Assembly (NCBI GenBank): GCA_021732215.1
Contig: JAKFVL010000006.1
Span: forward strand, 248,001-312,000
Direction of reading: 5' to 3'
From: Hyphomicrobiales bacterium
Lineage (GTDB): Bacteria; Pseudomonadota; Alphaproteobacteria; Rhizobiales; Xanthobacteraceae
DNA: 64,000 nucleotides
Shown: positions 18,004 through 28,792 of the stretch, one piece after another
Layout of the letters: each line of letters starts with the position of its first letter
Position numbering within the stretch: position 1 is the stretch's first letter
The notes under the pieces: generated by a model
Told to the model about the DNA's origin: nothing
The model's database searches: none
Seen by the model: only the letters and a program-made list of their open reading frames with translations
Translations under genes and position numbers: made by a program

Positions 18004-18018
18004 TGGCATGGTTCTTGC
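18004..18018 (+). promoter_or_regulatory. Sigma-54 (RpoN) promoter for urtA
   Basis: TGGCAT-N5-TTGC matches the -24/-12 consensus TGGCAC-N5-TTGC at 9 of 10 positions, including the invariant GG and GC with exact spacing. Transcription would start near 18030, about 65 bases before the urtA ATG at 18095. Sigma-54 with NtrC is the classic nitrogen-limitation switch, which fits a urea transporter. Confidence 0.7.
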
Positions 18019-18094
18019 GATTCCGTTAACGCGGCTGCTTGCCGCACGTTCTGAATCAATGGGCTCAACGTCCGCGTCAGGGAGATTCCTTTTC

Positions 18095-19414
18095 ATGCTT
18101 ACTCATTTGGCTCACGCAATTAAGGCCCCGCTCACTCGCCGCCGAGCGCTGTCGGCCGTGACCGGACTGGCGCTTGGACTGGGCACCTTCGCCACGGCCA
18201 GTGCGCAGGACACCATCAAGGTCGGCATCCTGCATTCGCTCTCGGGAACGATGGCCATCAGCGAGACGACGCTGAAGGACACCATGCTGTTCCTCATCGA
18301 CGAGCAGAACAAGAAGGGCGGCGTTCTCGGCAAGAAGCTCGAAGCCGTCGTCGTCGATCCGGCCTCCAACTGGCCGCTGTTCGCGGAAAAGGCGCGCGAG
18401 CTCATCACCAAGGAAAAGGTTTCGGTCGTGTTCGGCTGCTGGACGTCGGTGTCCCGCAAGTCCGTTCTGCCCGTCTTCAAGGAATTGAACTCGATCCTGT
18501 TCTATCCGGTCCAGTACGAGGGCGAGGAGAGCGAGCGCAACGTGTTCTACACCGGCGCCGCTCCGAACCAGCAGGCGATTCCGGCGGTTGACTATCTCGC
18601 GAAGGAAGAAAAGGTGCAGCGTTGGGTGCTGGCGGGCACCGATTACGTCTATCCGCGCACCACCAACAAGATTCTCGAAGCCTACTTGAAGTCGAAGGGC
18701 GTCAAGCAGGAAGATATCATGATCAACTACACGCCGTTCGGACATTCCGACTGGCAGACGATCGTGGCCGACATCAAGAAGTTCGGCTCGGCCGGCAAGA
18801 AGACCGCGGTGGTATCCACCATCAACGGTGACGCCAACGTTCCGTTCTACAAGGAGCTTGGCAACCAGGGCGTCAAGGCCACCGATATCCCGGTTGTTGC
18901 GTTCTCGGTGGGTGAAGAAGAACTCGCCGGCATCGATACCAAGCCTCTGCTCGGTCACTTGGCAGCCTGGAACTATTTCCAGTCAATCAAGGACCCGGCG
19001 AATGCCGACTTCATCAAGAAGTGGCAGGAGTTCACCAAGAATCCCAAGCGTGTGACCAACGATCCGATGGAAGCGCATGTCGTCGGGTTTGCGATGTGGG
19101 TGAAGGCGGTCGAGGCCGCGAAGACTGTCGATCCGGACAAGGTGATCGACGCTCTGCCCGGCATAAAGGCGGCAAACCTCACCGGCGGTGTGTCTGAAAT
19201 GCTTCCGAACCACCACATCACGAAGCCTGTCTTCATCGGCGAAATCAAAGCCGACGGCCAGTTCGATGTGGTGTGGAAGACTCCCGGTCTTGTTGCCGGC
19301 GACGCCTGGTCGAAAGAACTCGACGGCTCCAAGGATTTGGTGGCCGACTGGGTCAAGCTGAAGTGCGGTAACTACAACACCAAGACCAACAAGTGCGGCG
19401 GTCAGGGCTCGTAA
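18095..19414 (+). CDS. urtA: Urea ABC transporter substrate-binding protein UrtA
   Basis: Periplasmic urea receptor, 439 aa, of the Leu/Ile/Val-binding type. An N-terminal TRRRALS followed by a hydrophobic stretch and ASA-Q resembles a twin-arginine signal. The mature part starts DTIKVGILHSLSGTMAISE, and further landmarks are VFGCWTSVSRKSV and FYPVQYEGEE, typical of UrtA. An open frame extends upstream to 17942, but the sigma-54 promoter lies inside that extension, so ATG 18095 (after GGGAGA) is preferred. First gene of the urtABCDE operon; a hairpin after it may favour its excess over the membrane components. Confidence 0.93.
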   Translation: MLTHLAHAIKAPLTRRRALSAVTGLALGLGTFATASAQDTIKVGILHSLSGTMAISETTLKDTMLFLIDEQNKKGGVLGKKLEAVVVDPASNWPLFAEKARELITKEKVSVVFGCWTSVSRKSVLPVFKELNSILFYPVQYEGEESERNVFYTGAAPNQQAIPAVDYLAKEEKVQRWVLAGTDYVYPRTTNKILEAYLKSKGVKQEDIMINYTPFGHSDWQTIVADIKKFGSAGKKTAVVSTINGDANVPFYKELGNQGVKATDIPVVAFSVGEEELAGIDTKPLLGHLAAWNYFQSIKDPANADFIKKWQEFTKNPKRVTNDPMEAHVVGFAMWVKAVEAAKTVDPDKVIDALPGIKAANLTGGVSEMLPNHHITKPVFIGEIKADGQFDVVWKTPGLVAGDAWSKELDGSKDLVADWVKLKCGNYNTKTNKCGGQGS

Positions 19415-19443
19415 AAGCTCGGGATCGATCACTTGCGACAACC

Positions 19444-19475
19444 GGAAGGCGGCGTATTCCGCCGCCTTCCTTCTC
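19444..19475 (+). terminator. Hairpin/partial terminator between urtA and urtB
   Basis: GGAAGGCGGCG pairs perfectly with CGCCGCCTTCC across a 5-base loop, followed by TTCTC. The weak T tract suggests a leaky terminator or a 3' mRNA stabiliser that keeps urtA transcripts more abundant than the permease mRNAs. Confidence 0.7.
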
Positions 19476-19493
19476 AATCCGCCGGGGAAGCCA

Positions 19494-21104
19494 GTGCCGA
19501 TTTCGTTATTTGATTATTTGCGTGCGGCGTTGCTCGCAATTTTTATGACGGTCGGTGTGGCTATGCCGTCGATGGCGGGACCTTTCGAGGACGCCGTCAG
19601 CCAACTCGCCAATGATTCGTTTTCGGACACAGAAGCAGCGGTCGGCCTGCTGGCCGGTGGTGGTAACGCACAGGCGCTTCCGATCATCTCCGCGCTTCAG
19701 GAAGGGCGCTTGCTCGCAGACCCTGCGACCAAGAGCGTTTTCATCAAACAGGGCGACGGAAAGTTCCTGAATGCGGCGACGGGAGCCGCGGTTGCGACCG
19801 CGCCCGCCTCGGCAGCTCCTGTTCGTCTCAACAACCGTCTGCGCCGGACTGTCGAAGCCGCGCTCGGCACGCTGACCCTGCTGTCGCCGGATCCTGCAAA
19901 ACGCATTCTCGCTGCGCAGTCCGCTTTCAAGACTCGCGATGCCGCGGCCCTTCCAGCAATCGATGACGCGCTCAAGAAGGAAACCGTACCCGCGGTGAAG
20001 CGGGCGTTTGCTGAAGCGCGCGCTGCGACCATTCTCTTCAAGGCTGATGCATCGGACGTCGACAAGATCGAAGCCGTCGGCACGTTGCGGGCAAAAGGCG
20101 ATCAGGATGCGCTCGCGTTGCTCTCTGGACTTTCCGGCCTCTCGCAGGATGTCGCGGGTGTTGCGACAAGCGCCGTCAATTCGATTCAGAGTAATCTCGC
20201 ACTTTGGTCGATCGGACAGAACGCCTGGTATGGGCTTTCGCTCGGCTCGGTGCTGCTGCTCGCGGCAATTGGCCTTGCCATCACATTCGGCGTGATGGGC
20301 GTCATCAACATGGCGCACGGCGAAATGGTGATGATCGGCGCCTACGTCACCTTCGTGGTGCAGGAGACAATCCGCACCCGCTATCCCGGCCTGTTCGATT
20401 ACTCCCTTCTGATCGCGGTGCCTCTGGCTTTTCTCGTCGCCGGCCTGATCGGCGTTCTGATTGAGCGTTGCGTCATCAAATTCCTCTACGGCCGCGCGCT
20501 TGAGACGCTGCTGGCGACCTGGGGCATCTCGCTGATCCTGCAACAGGCCGTGCGAACGATGTTCGGGCCGAACAATCGCGAAGTCGGCAATCCGTCATGG
20601 ATGAGCGGGGCGTTCGATATCGGGCAACTCTCCATCACCTACAACCGGTTATGGATTTTCTGTTTCACCCTCGCGGTGTTCGCGATCCTGCTCGCGATGC
20701 TGCGATATACGAGCCTCGGTCTTGAAATGCGTGCAGTCACGCAGAATCGCCGCATGGCTGCATCGATGGGCATTCCAACTGCGCGCGTCGATGCGCTGAC
20801 CTTCGGCCTTGGTTCAGGCATCGCCGGAATCGCCGGCGTGGCGCTTTCGCAAATCGACAACGTCAGCCCCAATCTGGGCCAGACCTATATCATCGACAGC
20901 TTCATGGTCGTGGTGTTCGGCGGGGTCGGCAATCTATGGGGAACGCTGGTTGGCGCGTTTACGCTCGGCATTGCCAACAAGTTTCTTGAGCCCGTCGCCG
21001 GCGCGGTGCTCGGCAAGATCGCCATTCTGGTCCTCATTATTCTTTTCATCCAGAAGCGCCCGCGCGGCATGTTTGCGCTCAAGGGGCGCTCGGTGGAAGC
21101 ATGA
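19494..21104 (+). CDS. urtB: Urea ABC transporter permease UrtB
   Basis: Inner-membrane permease of the LivH family, 536 aa. As usual for UrtB it has a signal-like N-terminus and a long periplasmic domain (about 30-225) before the permease core, which begins near LWSIGQNAWYGLSLGS. The core shows GVMGVINMAHGEMVMIGAY and ENxR-like loops, with about eight membrane segments. GTG start at 19494 is preceded by GGGGAAG. It overlaps urtC by 4 bases (ATGA). Confidence 0.94.
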   Translation: MPISLFDYLRAALLAIFMTVGVAMPSMAGPFEDAVSQLANDSFSDTEAAVGLLAGGGNAQALPIISALQEGRLLADPATKSVFIKQGDGKFLNAATGAAVATAPASAAPVRLNNRLRRTVEAALGTLTLLSPDPAKRILAAQSAFKTRDAAALPAIDDALKKETVPAVKRAFAEARAATILFKADASDVDKIEAVGTLRAKGDQDALALLSGLSGLSQDVAGVATSAVNSIQSNLALWSIGQNAWYGLSLGSVLLLAAIGLAITFGVMGVINMAHGEMVMIGAYVTFVVQETIRTRYPGLFDYSLLIAVPLAFLVAGLIGVLIERCVIKFLYGRALETLLATWGISLILQQAVRTMFGPNNREVGNPSWMSGAFDIGQLSITYNRLWIFCFTLAVFAILLAMLRYTSLGLEMRAVTQNRRMAASMGIPTARVDALTFGLGSGIAGIAGVALSQIDNVSPNLGQTYIIDSFMVVVFGGVGNLWGTLVGAFTLGIANKFLEPVAGAVLGKIAILVLIILFIQKRPRGMFALKGRSVEA

Positions 21105-22267
21105 CGCCGCATTTCCTCACGCGGTCGCTGGACCGGAGCGCCACAATATTCCTGATGGTCGTTGCCGCCGTCGGCGTTCTGCTGCCGCTATCGAACCTGC
21201 TGTTTCCGGCCGGCTCGGTGCTCCATGTGCCGACATATCTGATCGCGTTGTTCGGCAAGTACGTCTGCTACGCGCTGCTGGCTCTGTCGATCGACTTGAT
21301 ATGGGGCTACTGCGGCATCCTTTCGCTCGGGCATGGCGCTTTCTTCGCGCTCGGCGGTTATGCCATGGGCATGTATCTGATGCGTCAGATCGGAAGCCGG
21401 GGCGTCTACGGCAATCCGATCCTGCCGGACTTCATGGTGTTCCTCAATTACAAGGCGCTGCCGTGGTATTGGCATGGCTTCGACCATTTCTGGTTCGCAG
21501 CCCTGATGGTGCTGCTGGTGCCCGGGCTGCTCGCATTTGCCTTTGGCTGGCTGGCATTTCGATCACGAGTGACTGGTGTTTACTTGTCCATCATCACCCA
21601 GGCGATGACCTACGCGCTTCTTCTGGCGTTCTTTCGCAACGATTTTGGATTCGGCGGCAACAACGGCCTGACCGATTTCAAGGATATTCTCGGCTTCAAT
21701 GTGCAGGCACAGGGCACGCGCGCGGTCCTGTTCATGCTGTCGTGCCTCGCACTTGCCGTTGGATTCCTGATCTGCCGCGCGATTGTCACATCCAAACTCG
21801 GAAAGGTGCTGATCGCGGTACGCGACGCGGAATCGCGGACCCGGTTCCTCGGTTATCGCGTCGAATCCTACAAGCTGTTCGTATTTACGGTATCGGCCTG
21901 CATGGCTGGTGTGGCGGGTGCGCTTTATGTGCCGCAGGTTGGCATCATCAACCCCGGTGAGTTCGCGCCGGGAAACTCGATCGAAGCCGTTATCTGGGTC
22001 GCAGTCGGCGGGCGCGGCACGCTGGTCGGCGCGGCGCTGGGTGCAGTCGTCGTCAACTATGCCAAGACTGTTTTCACATCAGGTCCGCTCGCTCCTTACT
22101 GGCTGTTCATGCTCGGCGCGCTGTTCGTCCTTGTGACACTGCTGCTGCCGAAAGGCATCGTCGGCACATTCCAGGCCTGGTGGGCGCCGTGGCGGGCACA
22201 ACGGATGGCTGTACCTGTACCGGGCGACAAGGATGTCTCGGCCGTCAAACCCCATATGGCGGAGTGA
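21101..22267 (+). CDS. urtC: Urea ABC transporter permease UrtC
   Basis: LivM-type permease, 388 aa, partner of UrtB. Landmarks: LALSIDLIWGYCGILSLGHG, FFRNDFGFGGNNGLTDF and VAVGGRGTLVGAALGAVVV. About nine to ten membrane segments. The start overlaps the urtB stop. Forms the urea channel together with UrtB; ATP is supplied by UrtD and UrtE. Confidence 0.94.
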   Translation: MTPHFLTRSLDRSATIFLMVVAAVGVLLPLSNLLFPAGSVLHVPTYLIALFGKYVCYALLALSIDLIWGYCGILSLGHGAFFALGGYAMGMYLMRQIGSRGVYGNPILPDFMVFLNYKALPWYWHGFDHFWFAALMVLLVPGLLAFAFGWLAFRSRVTGVYLSIITQAMTYALLLAFFRNDFGFGGNNGLTDFKDILGFNVQAQGTRAVLFMLSCLALAVGFLICRAIVTSKLGKVLIAVRDAESRTRFLGYRVESYKLFVFTVSACMAGVAGALYVPQVGIINPGEFAPGNSIEAVIWVAVGGRGTLVGAALGAVVVNYAKTVFTSGPLAPYWLFMLGALFVLVTLLLPKGIVGTFQAWWAPWRAQRMAVPVPGDKDVSAVKPHMAE

Positions 22268-22270
22268 GCG

Positions 22271-23023
22271 ATGGAAACCCGCACCACATCCGCAATGCTC
22301 TATCTCGACGGCGTACACGTATCGTTCGACGGCTTCCATGCCATCAACAACCTATCGCTGACGATCGCTCCCGGTGAGATGCGCGCGATCATCGGACCGA
22401 ACGGCGCGGGCAAGACAACGATGATGGACATCATCACCGGCAAGACCAAGCCGGACGAGGGCGACGTTCTGTTCGATGGCAGTGTCGACTTGACACGTCT
22501 CGACGAAACCCAGATCGCCGAACTCGGTATCGGCCGCAAATTCCAGAAGCCGACCGTGTTCGAAAGCCAGACGGTCGAGGACAATCTCTTGCTTGCGCTG
22601 AACGTCGATCACCGCGTTCGTGCTACTCTGTTCTGGAGCGAATCGAAGAGCGAGTCCGAGCAGATCGAGCGCGTGCTGGAGACGATCCGGCTGCAGGATT
22701 CGCGCGGCCGGCTTGCAGGAAATCTGTCGCACGGCCAGAAGCAGTGGCTTGAGATCGGCATGCTGCTGGCCCAGGATCCAAAGCTGCTGCTTGTCGATGA
22801 ACCTGTTGCGGGCATGACCGATGTGGAAACGCATCAGACCGCCGAACTGCTCAAGGAGATCAACAAGCAAAAGACCGTTGTGGTCGTCGAGCACGACATG
22901 ACGTTCGTGCGCGAACTTGGCGTTCGCGTCACGTGCTTGCATGAAGGTTCGGTGCTCGCGGAAGGTACTCTCGATCAGGTGTCGTCGAACGAACGTGTCA
23001 TAGAAGTGTATCTGGGGCGTTAG
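22271..23023 (+). CDS. urtD: Urea ABC transporter ATPase UrtD
   Basis: LivG-type nucleotide-binding subunit, 250 aa. Walker A GPNGAGKTT, Q-loop with GRKFQKPTVFE, signature LSHGQKQWLEIGM (diverged LSGGQ, characteristic of UrtD), Walker B LLVDEPVAGM and H-switch VVEHDMTFV. It begins 3 bases after urtC. Its stop is immediately followed by a palindromic repeat. Confidence 0.94.
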   Translation: METRTTSAMLYLDGVHVSFDGFHAINNLSLTIAPGEMRAIIGPNGAGKTTMMDIITGKTKPDEGDVLFDGSVDLTRLDETQIAELGIGRKFQKPTVFESQTVEDNLLLALNVDHRVRATLFWSESKSESEQIERVLETIRLQDSRGRLAGNLSHGQKQWLEIGMLLAQDPKLLLVDEPVAGMTDVETHQTAELLKEINKQKTVVVVEHDMTFVRELGVRVTCLHEGSVLAEGTLDQVSSNERVIEVYLGR

Positions 23024-23024
23024 T

Positions 23025-23071
23025 GCATGATCTCGAAAAGCGGATACCGGTTGTTGGCCAAGATCATGTGC
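23025..23071. repeat. Palindromic intergenic repeat inside the urt operon
   Basis: GCATGATCT at the left and AGATCATGTGC at the right form an inverted repeat about 47 bases long, with CGAAAAGCGGATACCGG inside. It fills nearly all of the urtD-urtE gap. The sequence resembles an abundant Rhizobiales intergenic palindrome containing ATGATC...CGAAAA...ACCGG; that family assignment is from memory. Confidence 0.65.
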
Positions 23072-23085
23072 AGAGAGAAGTAGCA

Positions 23086-23781
23086 ATGCTGGCAGTCAAG
23101 GACATTACGCTCTATTACGGCGCGGCACAGGCATTGCGCGGTGTCTCCATTAATGCCGAGCCGGGCAAGGTGACGTGCGTGCTGGGCCGAAATGGTGTCG
23201 GCAAGACCAGTTTGCTGCGCGCTATGGTCGGCCAGCAAGCGATCGCGAGCGGGTCGATCGAGTTCGAAGGGGCGGATATCAAGGGGCTGAAGCCCTATGA
23301 GCGCGCGCGCAAGGGCATTTCCTTTGTGCCGCAGGGCCGCGAGATTTTTCCGCTGCTGACGGTCGAGGAAAATCTCAAGACCGGATATGCGCCCTTGCCG
23401 CGCGACCAGCGCAATATCCCGGACGATGTGTTCTCGCTGTTTCCGGTACTGCAAACCATGCTCGGACGGCGTGGCGGCGATCTTTCCGGCGGCCAGCAGC
23501 AGCAACTTGCCATCGGCCGTGCTCTGGTGATGCGGCCGAAGCTGTTGTTGCTGGATGAACCTACGGAGGGCATCCAGCCCTCGATCATCAAGGATATCGG
23601 TCGCGCGATTTCCTACCTGCGCAACCTCGGCAACATCGCGATTGTCCTCGTCGAGCAGTATCTCGACTTTGCCTGCGAACTCGGCGACAATTTCGCAGTC
23701 ATGGATCGCGGTGCGGTGAAGTTCAGTTGCGATCGCAGCAACCTGGACCCCAGCGAGATCAGCCGCGCCATGGCCTTATAG
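23086..23781 (+). CDS. urtE: Urea ABC transporter ATPase UrtE
   Basis: LivF-type nucleotide-binding subunit, 231 aa. Walker A GRNGVGKTS, Q-loop VPQGREIFPLLTVEENL, signature LSGGQQQQLAIGRAL, Walker B LLLDEPTEGIQPS, H-switch VEQYLDFA. The frame is open from 23023, but those 21 codons fall in the palindromic repeat; ATG 23086 (RBS GAGAGAAG) gives the usual MLAVKDITLYYG N-terminus. Confidence 0.94.
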   Translation: MLAVKDITLYYGAAQALRGVSINAEPGKVTCVLGRNGVGKTSLLRAMVGQQAIASGSIEFEGADIKGLKPYERARKGISFVPQGREIFPLLTVEENLKTGYAPLPRDQRNIPDDVFSLFPVLQTMLGRRGGDLSGGQQQQLAIGRALVMRPKLLLLDEPTEGIQPSIIKDIGRAISYLRNLGNIAIVLVEQYLDFACELGDNFAVMDRGAVKFSCDRSNLDPSEISRAMAL

Positions 23782-23830
23782 TAATGGCCATTATGGTATT
23801 GGCCTTGAAGTAGGGCGGCATTGTAAGCCG

Positions 23831-23852
23831 ACCCGCTCCGGATGCGGGTTTG
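23831..23852 (+). terminator. Weak hairpin between urtE and ureD
   Basis: ACCCGC and GCGGGT form a 6-bp stem with a 7-base loop followed by TTTGG. A possible attenuator between the transport and urease parts of the block. Confidence 0.3.
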
Positions 23853-23870
23853 GCACAGCGGACAAGTCGG

Positions 23871-24707
23871 ATGCGTGGACAACTGACGGCAAGCCAGTCA
23901 GAGCTTTTTGCGGCAAACCGTGCCGCTGGAGGTGTCGCGTTCGACGTGCAGTCGATCGATGGCAAAACCCGGCTTCGCAATCTCCATGAACACGGTTCGC
24001 TGCGGGTTCGCTTCCCGTCGCCGGAGGGCGAGGGACTGTCGGCGATGCTGGTCAATACGGCAGGCGGCGTTGCCGGCGGTGACATCTTCGACATCGATAT
24101 AACTGCGGGTGCTCATTCGAAGATCACACTGACCACGGCGTCCGCGGAGAAAATCTATCGCTCGCACGGGCCTAATGCGACGATCAATGTGGCGTTGCGG
24201 GTCGGCGACGAGGCGTGCCTCGCGTGGGTGCCGCAGGAAACCATCCTGTTCGATCGCGGGCGTGTGTCTCGCAAGATCGATATCGATCTTGCCGAAACCG
24301 CGACTCTGCTTTTGAGCGAGATTGTGGTGTTTGGGCGCGCGGCAATGGAAGAAGCGATCACTCAAGGTAGCATCGTTGATCGCTGGCGCGTGCGCCGGGG
24401 CGGAAAATTGGTTTTTGCCGAAACGGTCAGGCTCGACGGCGATATTGCGTCGAAGCTCGGCAAGCCCGCCATCGCAAATGGCGGCGTGGCTGTCGGCACC
24501 GCGCTGATTGCTCCCGGCAACGAGGCGGTCGTCGAACGCATACGGACGCTTCAGGATTCTTTCGCCGGGGAAGTGGGCGTCTCCTGCTGGAACGGATTTG
24601 CAATGGCGCGCTTCTGTGCGCAAGATGCCGCCGCGGTTCGCGCTGATATGATGGTGGTGCTGATGCAAGCCGGCATTGCGCCGTTGCCGCGTGTCTGGCT
24701 GCAATAG
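23871..24707 (+). CDS. ureD: Urease accessory protein UreD
   Basis: Urease maturation chaperone (UreD/UreH), 278 aa, which binds apo-urease and forms the tunnel for nickel delivery with UreF and UreG. Landmarks: [43 protein letters not shown] and [16 protein letters not shown] 23871 is chosen; an in-frame TTG at 23850 would add seven residues and has no better ribosome site. First gene of ureDABC, 90 bases after urtE. Confidence 0.93.
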   Translation: MRGQLTASQSELFAANRAAGGVAFDVQSIDGKTRLRNLHEHGSLRVRFPSPEGEGLSAMLVNTAGGVAGGDIFDIDITAGAHSKITLTTASAEKIYRSHGPNATINVALRVGDEACLAWVPQETILFDRGRVSRKIDIDLAETATLLLSEIVVFGRAAMEEAITQGSIVDRWRVRRGGKLVFAETVRLDGDIASKLGKPAIANGGVAVGTALIAPGNEAVVERIRTLQDSFAGEVGVSCWNGFAMARFCAQDAAAVRADMMVVLMQAGIAPLPRVWLQ

Positions 24708-24751
24708 ATCATACTCGGCTGCGAAAAGATCATACGCAAGAGAACGATCAA

Positions 24752-25054
24752 ATGAATCTGTCTCCCCGCGAAAAGGACAAGCTGCTCGTCTCGATGGCTG
24801 CGATGGTCGCTCGCCGCCGGCTCGAGCGCGGCGTCAAGCTCAATCATCCGGAGGCCATCGCATTGATTTCCGATTTCATTATCGAAGGCGCGCGCGATGG
24901 CCGCACCGTTGCCGATCTGATGCAAGCGGGCGCCCAGGTCGTCACCCGCGCGCAGGTGATGGATGGCATTGCCGAGATGATCCACGACATTCAGGTCGAG
25001 GCCACGTTCCCGGACGGCACCAAGCTCGTTACGGTACACGAGCCGATCCGCTAA
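24752..25054 (+). CDS. ureA: Urease gamma subunit
   Basis: 100-aa structural subunit of nickel urease. Matches the family along its whole length: [55 protein letters not shown] and the C-terminal HEPIR. It assembles with UreB and UreC into the cytoplasmic (UreABC)3 enzyme. Confidence 0.97.
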   Translation: MNLSPREKDKLLVSMAAMVARRRLERGVKLNHPEAIALISDFIIEGARDGRTVADLMQAGAQVVTRAQVMDGIAEMIHDIQVEATFPDGTKLVTVHEPIR

Positions 25055-25064
25055 GGAGCCACAG

Positions 25065-25370
25065 ATGATCCCCGGTGAATTGTTCGTCAAGGATGGCGAG
25101 ATCGAGCTGAATGCCGGCCGCAAGACCATGACGCTCACGGTTGCCAACACCGGCGATCGGCCCATTCAGGTCGGTTCGCACTATCATTTTTTCGAGACCA
25201 ATCCGGCGCTGAAGTTCGATCGCAAGAAAGCCCGCGGCATGCGGCTCGATATTGCTGCGGGTACGGCGGTGCGCTTCGAGCCCGGACAGACGCGCGATGT
25301 TCAACTCGTTGCACTTGCCGGCAAACGGATGGTTTACGGATTCCGCGGCGACGTGATGGGCAAACTCTAG
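25065..25370 (+). CDS. ureB: Urease beta subunit
   Basis: 101-aa beta subunit. Landmarks: [59 protein letters not shown] and a C-terminal [10 protein letters not shown]. It lies 10 bases after ureA and 25 before ureC, in the usual order. Confidence 0.97.
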   Translation: MIPGELFVKDGEIELNAGRKTMTLTVANTGDRPIQVGSHYHFFETNPALKFDRKKARGMRLDIAAGTAVRFEPGQTRDVQLVALAGKRMVYGFRGDVMGKL

Positions 25371-25395
25371 CAGCGCCAACGGGACGGAATCGATC

Positions 25396-27108
<1,713 letters not shown>

Positions 27109-27166
27109 TCTGCCGCCCGGCCGAAAGGCCTAAACAACAAAAGCCGCAACAAGCCGGGAGGACTTC

Positions 27167-27466
27167 GTGATCTATGTTGTTGCAACGCTGACCGTGAAAC
27201 CCGAGACCCGCGCCGAACTGATCGCTGGCGCGACGAAGTGTATCGCTGAAACCTGCAAGGAAGCCGGGTGCATTGCTTACGACATGCACGAGAGCGTCAC
27301 CGATCCTGCTAAGTTCGTGTTTGTGGAACAGTGGGAGAACGTCGAAGCGCTCGTTCCCCATGGCGCCAGCGATCATATGCGTACGTGGCGCAAGATCGTG
27401 AAGGAGTGCATGAGCGCGCCGGCCAAGATCGAGGTCATCACCCCCGCCAAGGTCGATGTCAGGTAA
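27167..27466 (+). CDS. ABM-fold (antibiotic biosynthesis monooxygenase domain) protein in the urease cluster
   Basis: 99-aa dimeric alpha-beta barrel protein of the ABM/YgiN-like type. It begins [16 protein letters not shown] and has the family block [18 protein letters not shown]. Such small proteins include quinol oxidases and heme-degrading or stress-related enzymes; no catalytic assignment is possible here. GTG start 27167 has GGGAGG close upstream. The last 11 bases overlap ureE, so it is translationally coupled to the urease genes although it is not a known urease factor. Confidence 0.8.
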   Translation: MIYVVATLTVKPETRAELIAGATKCIAETCKEAGCIAYDMHESVTDPAKFVFVEQWENVEALVPHGASDHMRTWRKIVKECMSAPAKIEVITPAKVDVR

Positions 27467-28025
27467 AATCTGGAATCACGATGTGAGCCGCGCGACCAAA
27501 ATCATCAGGCAGCATCAATGGAAGCAGGCCGCCGCCGATTCTGTCGTGCTCGATTTCGATGATCGTTATCGCCGGCGTGTGGCGATGACGGGAACGCGCG
27601 GGCTTGCGTTTATGCTCGATCTGGAAGAGGCGATCGTATTGCGCGGAGGCGACGCGCTGGTGCTCGACGACGGCCGTCTGATCGAAGTGGTTGCCGCTCC
27701 CGAAGCGCTGATCGAGATCCGCTGCAATGACGCCCTGCATCTCGTCCGTGTCGCATGGCATCTCGGCAACCGTCATCTGCCGACCCAGATCATGCCGAAG
27801 GCGCTGCGTATTCACCGCGATCACGTGATCGCGGAAATGGTGCGTGGCCTCGGCGCGCGCGTTGTCGAGATCGATGCGCCGTTCGATCCGGAAGGCGGCG
27901 CCTATCACACCAGCGGGCACGTGCGCGCGCCGGATCATGGCGGCCATGGCCACCATGATCATGATCACGGCCATTCCCACGATCATCATCATCGTCATTC
28001 CCATGCTCATGACCATGGGGAGTAG
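27456..28025 (+). CDS. ureE: Urease accessory protein UreE, His-rich nickel chaperone
   Basis: Nickel metallochaperone, 189 aa. The N-terminal peptide-binding domain and the C-terminal metal domain ([30 protein letters not shown]) are recognisable. The tail from about residue 150 is extremely His-rich, with [18 protein letters not shown] at its core, and would bind or store several Ni(II) ions. Start ATG 27456 lies within the end of the ABM gene. The His codons create a CAT-rich stretch that opens spurious frames. Confidence 0.94.
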   Translation: MSGKIWNHDVSRATKIIRQHQWKQAAADSVVLDFDDRYRRRVAMTGTRGLAFMLDLEEAIVLRGGDALVLDDGRLIEVVAAPEALIEIRCNDALHLVRVAWHLGNRHLPTQIMPKALRIHRDHVIAEMVRGLGARVVEIDAPFDPEGGAYHTSGHVRAPDHGGHGHHDHDHGHSHDHHHRHSHAHDHGE

Positions 28026-28758
28026 CGGCCGGGGTAAACCCGGTGAAGCGCCTGTTGCCGTCGATAGCGAGACGGAAGCTGGCCCGGCGGCGCTCTATCG
28101 GTTGATGACATGGATGTCGCCGTCTTTCCCCGTCGGTGCGTTTGCTTACTCGAGCGGCATCGAATGGGCGATCGAGGCGGGTGATATTGTCGATGCTGCG
28201 AGCTTGCGTGACTGGCTCAATGCGATGCTGACCGGCGGATCTGGATTTTGCGACAGCATCTTTCTGGTTCATGCGCACCGCTCTGTTGTGGCGGGCGATT
28301 ATGCGTCGCTGGCCGACATCGCAGAACTAGCGGCCGCATATGTCACTTCTCGCGAGCGCCAGCTTGAAACGACGGCGCAGGGTCGTGCATTTCTCGACAT
28401 TGCCCGTACCGCCTGGAATTGTTCGGCGCTCGACGCTGCGCTAGCGAATCTCAAAGGATCGATCGCTTATCCGGTCGCTGTTGGAATCGTCAGCGCAGCT
28501 CATGGGCTGCCTGTGGCTCCATCGCTGCATGCGTTTCTTCATGCAATCGTCTCGAACTGGATTTCGGCGGGCTTGCGCCTGGTACCGCTTGGCCAGACCG
28601 ACGGCCAGCGTATATTGGCGGCGCTGGAGGCAGATGTGGTGTCGACGGGCGATCGCGCGCTTTGTGCAACGCTGGACGATCTTGGCGGAGCGACGTTCCG
28701 CGCCGATCTTGCCAGTATGCGCCATGAGACCCAGTACACGCGGTTGTTCCGTTCATGA
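28015..28758 (+). CDS. ureF: Urease accessory protein UreF
   Basis: Urease maturation factor, about 247 aa, that gates GTPase activity of UreG in the UreDFG complex. Landmarks: [33 protein letters not shown] and [13 protein letters not shown]. The start is uncertain: ATG 28003, 28009 and 28015 are all in frame and overlap the end of ureE; 28015 is the closest to the conserved part. None has a ribosome site, so coupling to ureE translation is likely. The open frame further upstream is only the ureE His tail in another frame. Confidence 0.92.
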   Translation: MGSSGRGKPGEAPVAVDSETEAGPAALYRLMTWMSPSFPVGAFAYSSGIEWAIEAGDIVDAASLRDWLNAMLTGGSGFCDSIFLVHAHRSVVAGDYASLADIAELAAAYVTSRERQLETTAQGRAFLDIARTAWNCSALDAALANLKGSIAYPVAVGIVSAAHGLPVAPSLHAFLHAIVSNWISAGLRLVPLGQTDGQRILAALEADVVSTGDRALCATLDDLGGATFRADLASMRHETQYTRLFRS

Positions 28759-28792
28759 TATCTGCGCGTTTTTTTGGGAGCGATGTTTAACG

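Noticed and set aside
17942-18094. N-terminal extension of UrtA from ATG 17942
   Set aside because: It would precede the signal peptide, contains the sigma-54 promoter and has no family similarity.
24707-24735. AGATCATAC repeated twice before ureA
   Set aside because: Only two 9-base copies; may be a remnant of the palindromic element but cannot be shown.
27844-28014. Long N-terminal extension of UreF
   Set aside because: It is the His-codon tail of ureE read in another frame, giving Met/Ile repeats.
27950-28015. CAT/ATC-rich tandem-repeat-like tract
   Set aside because: Explained by the His-rich codons of UreE, not an independent repeat.
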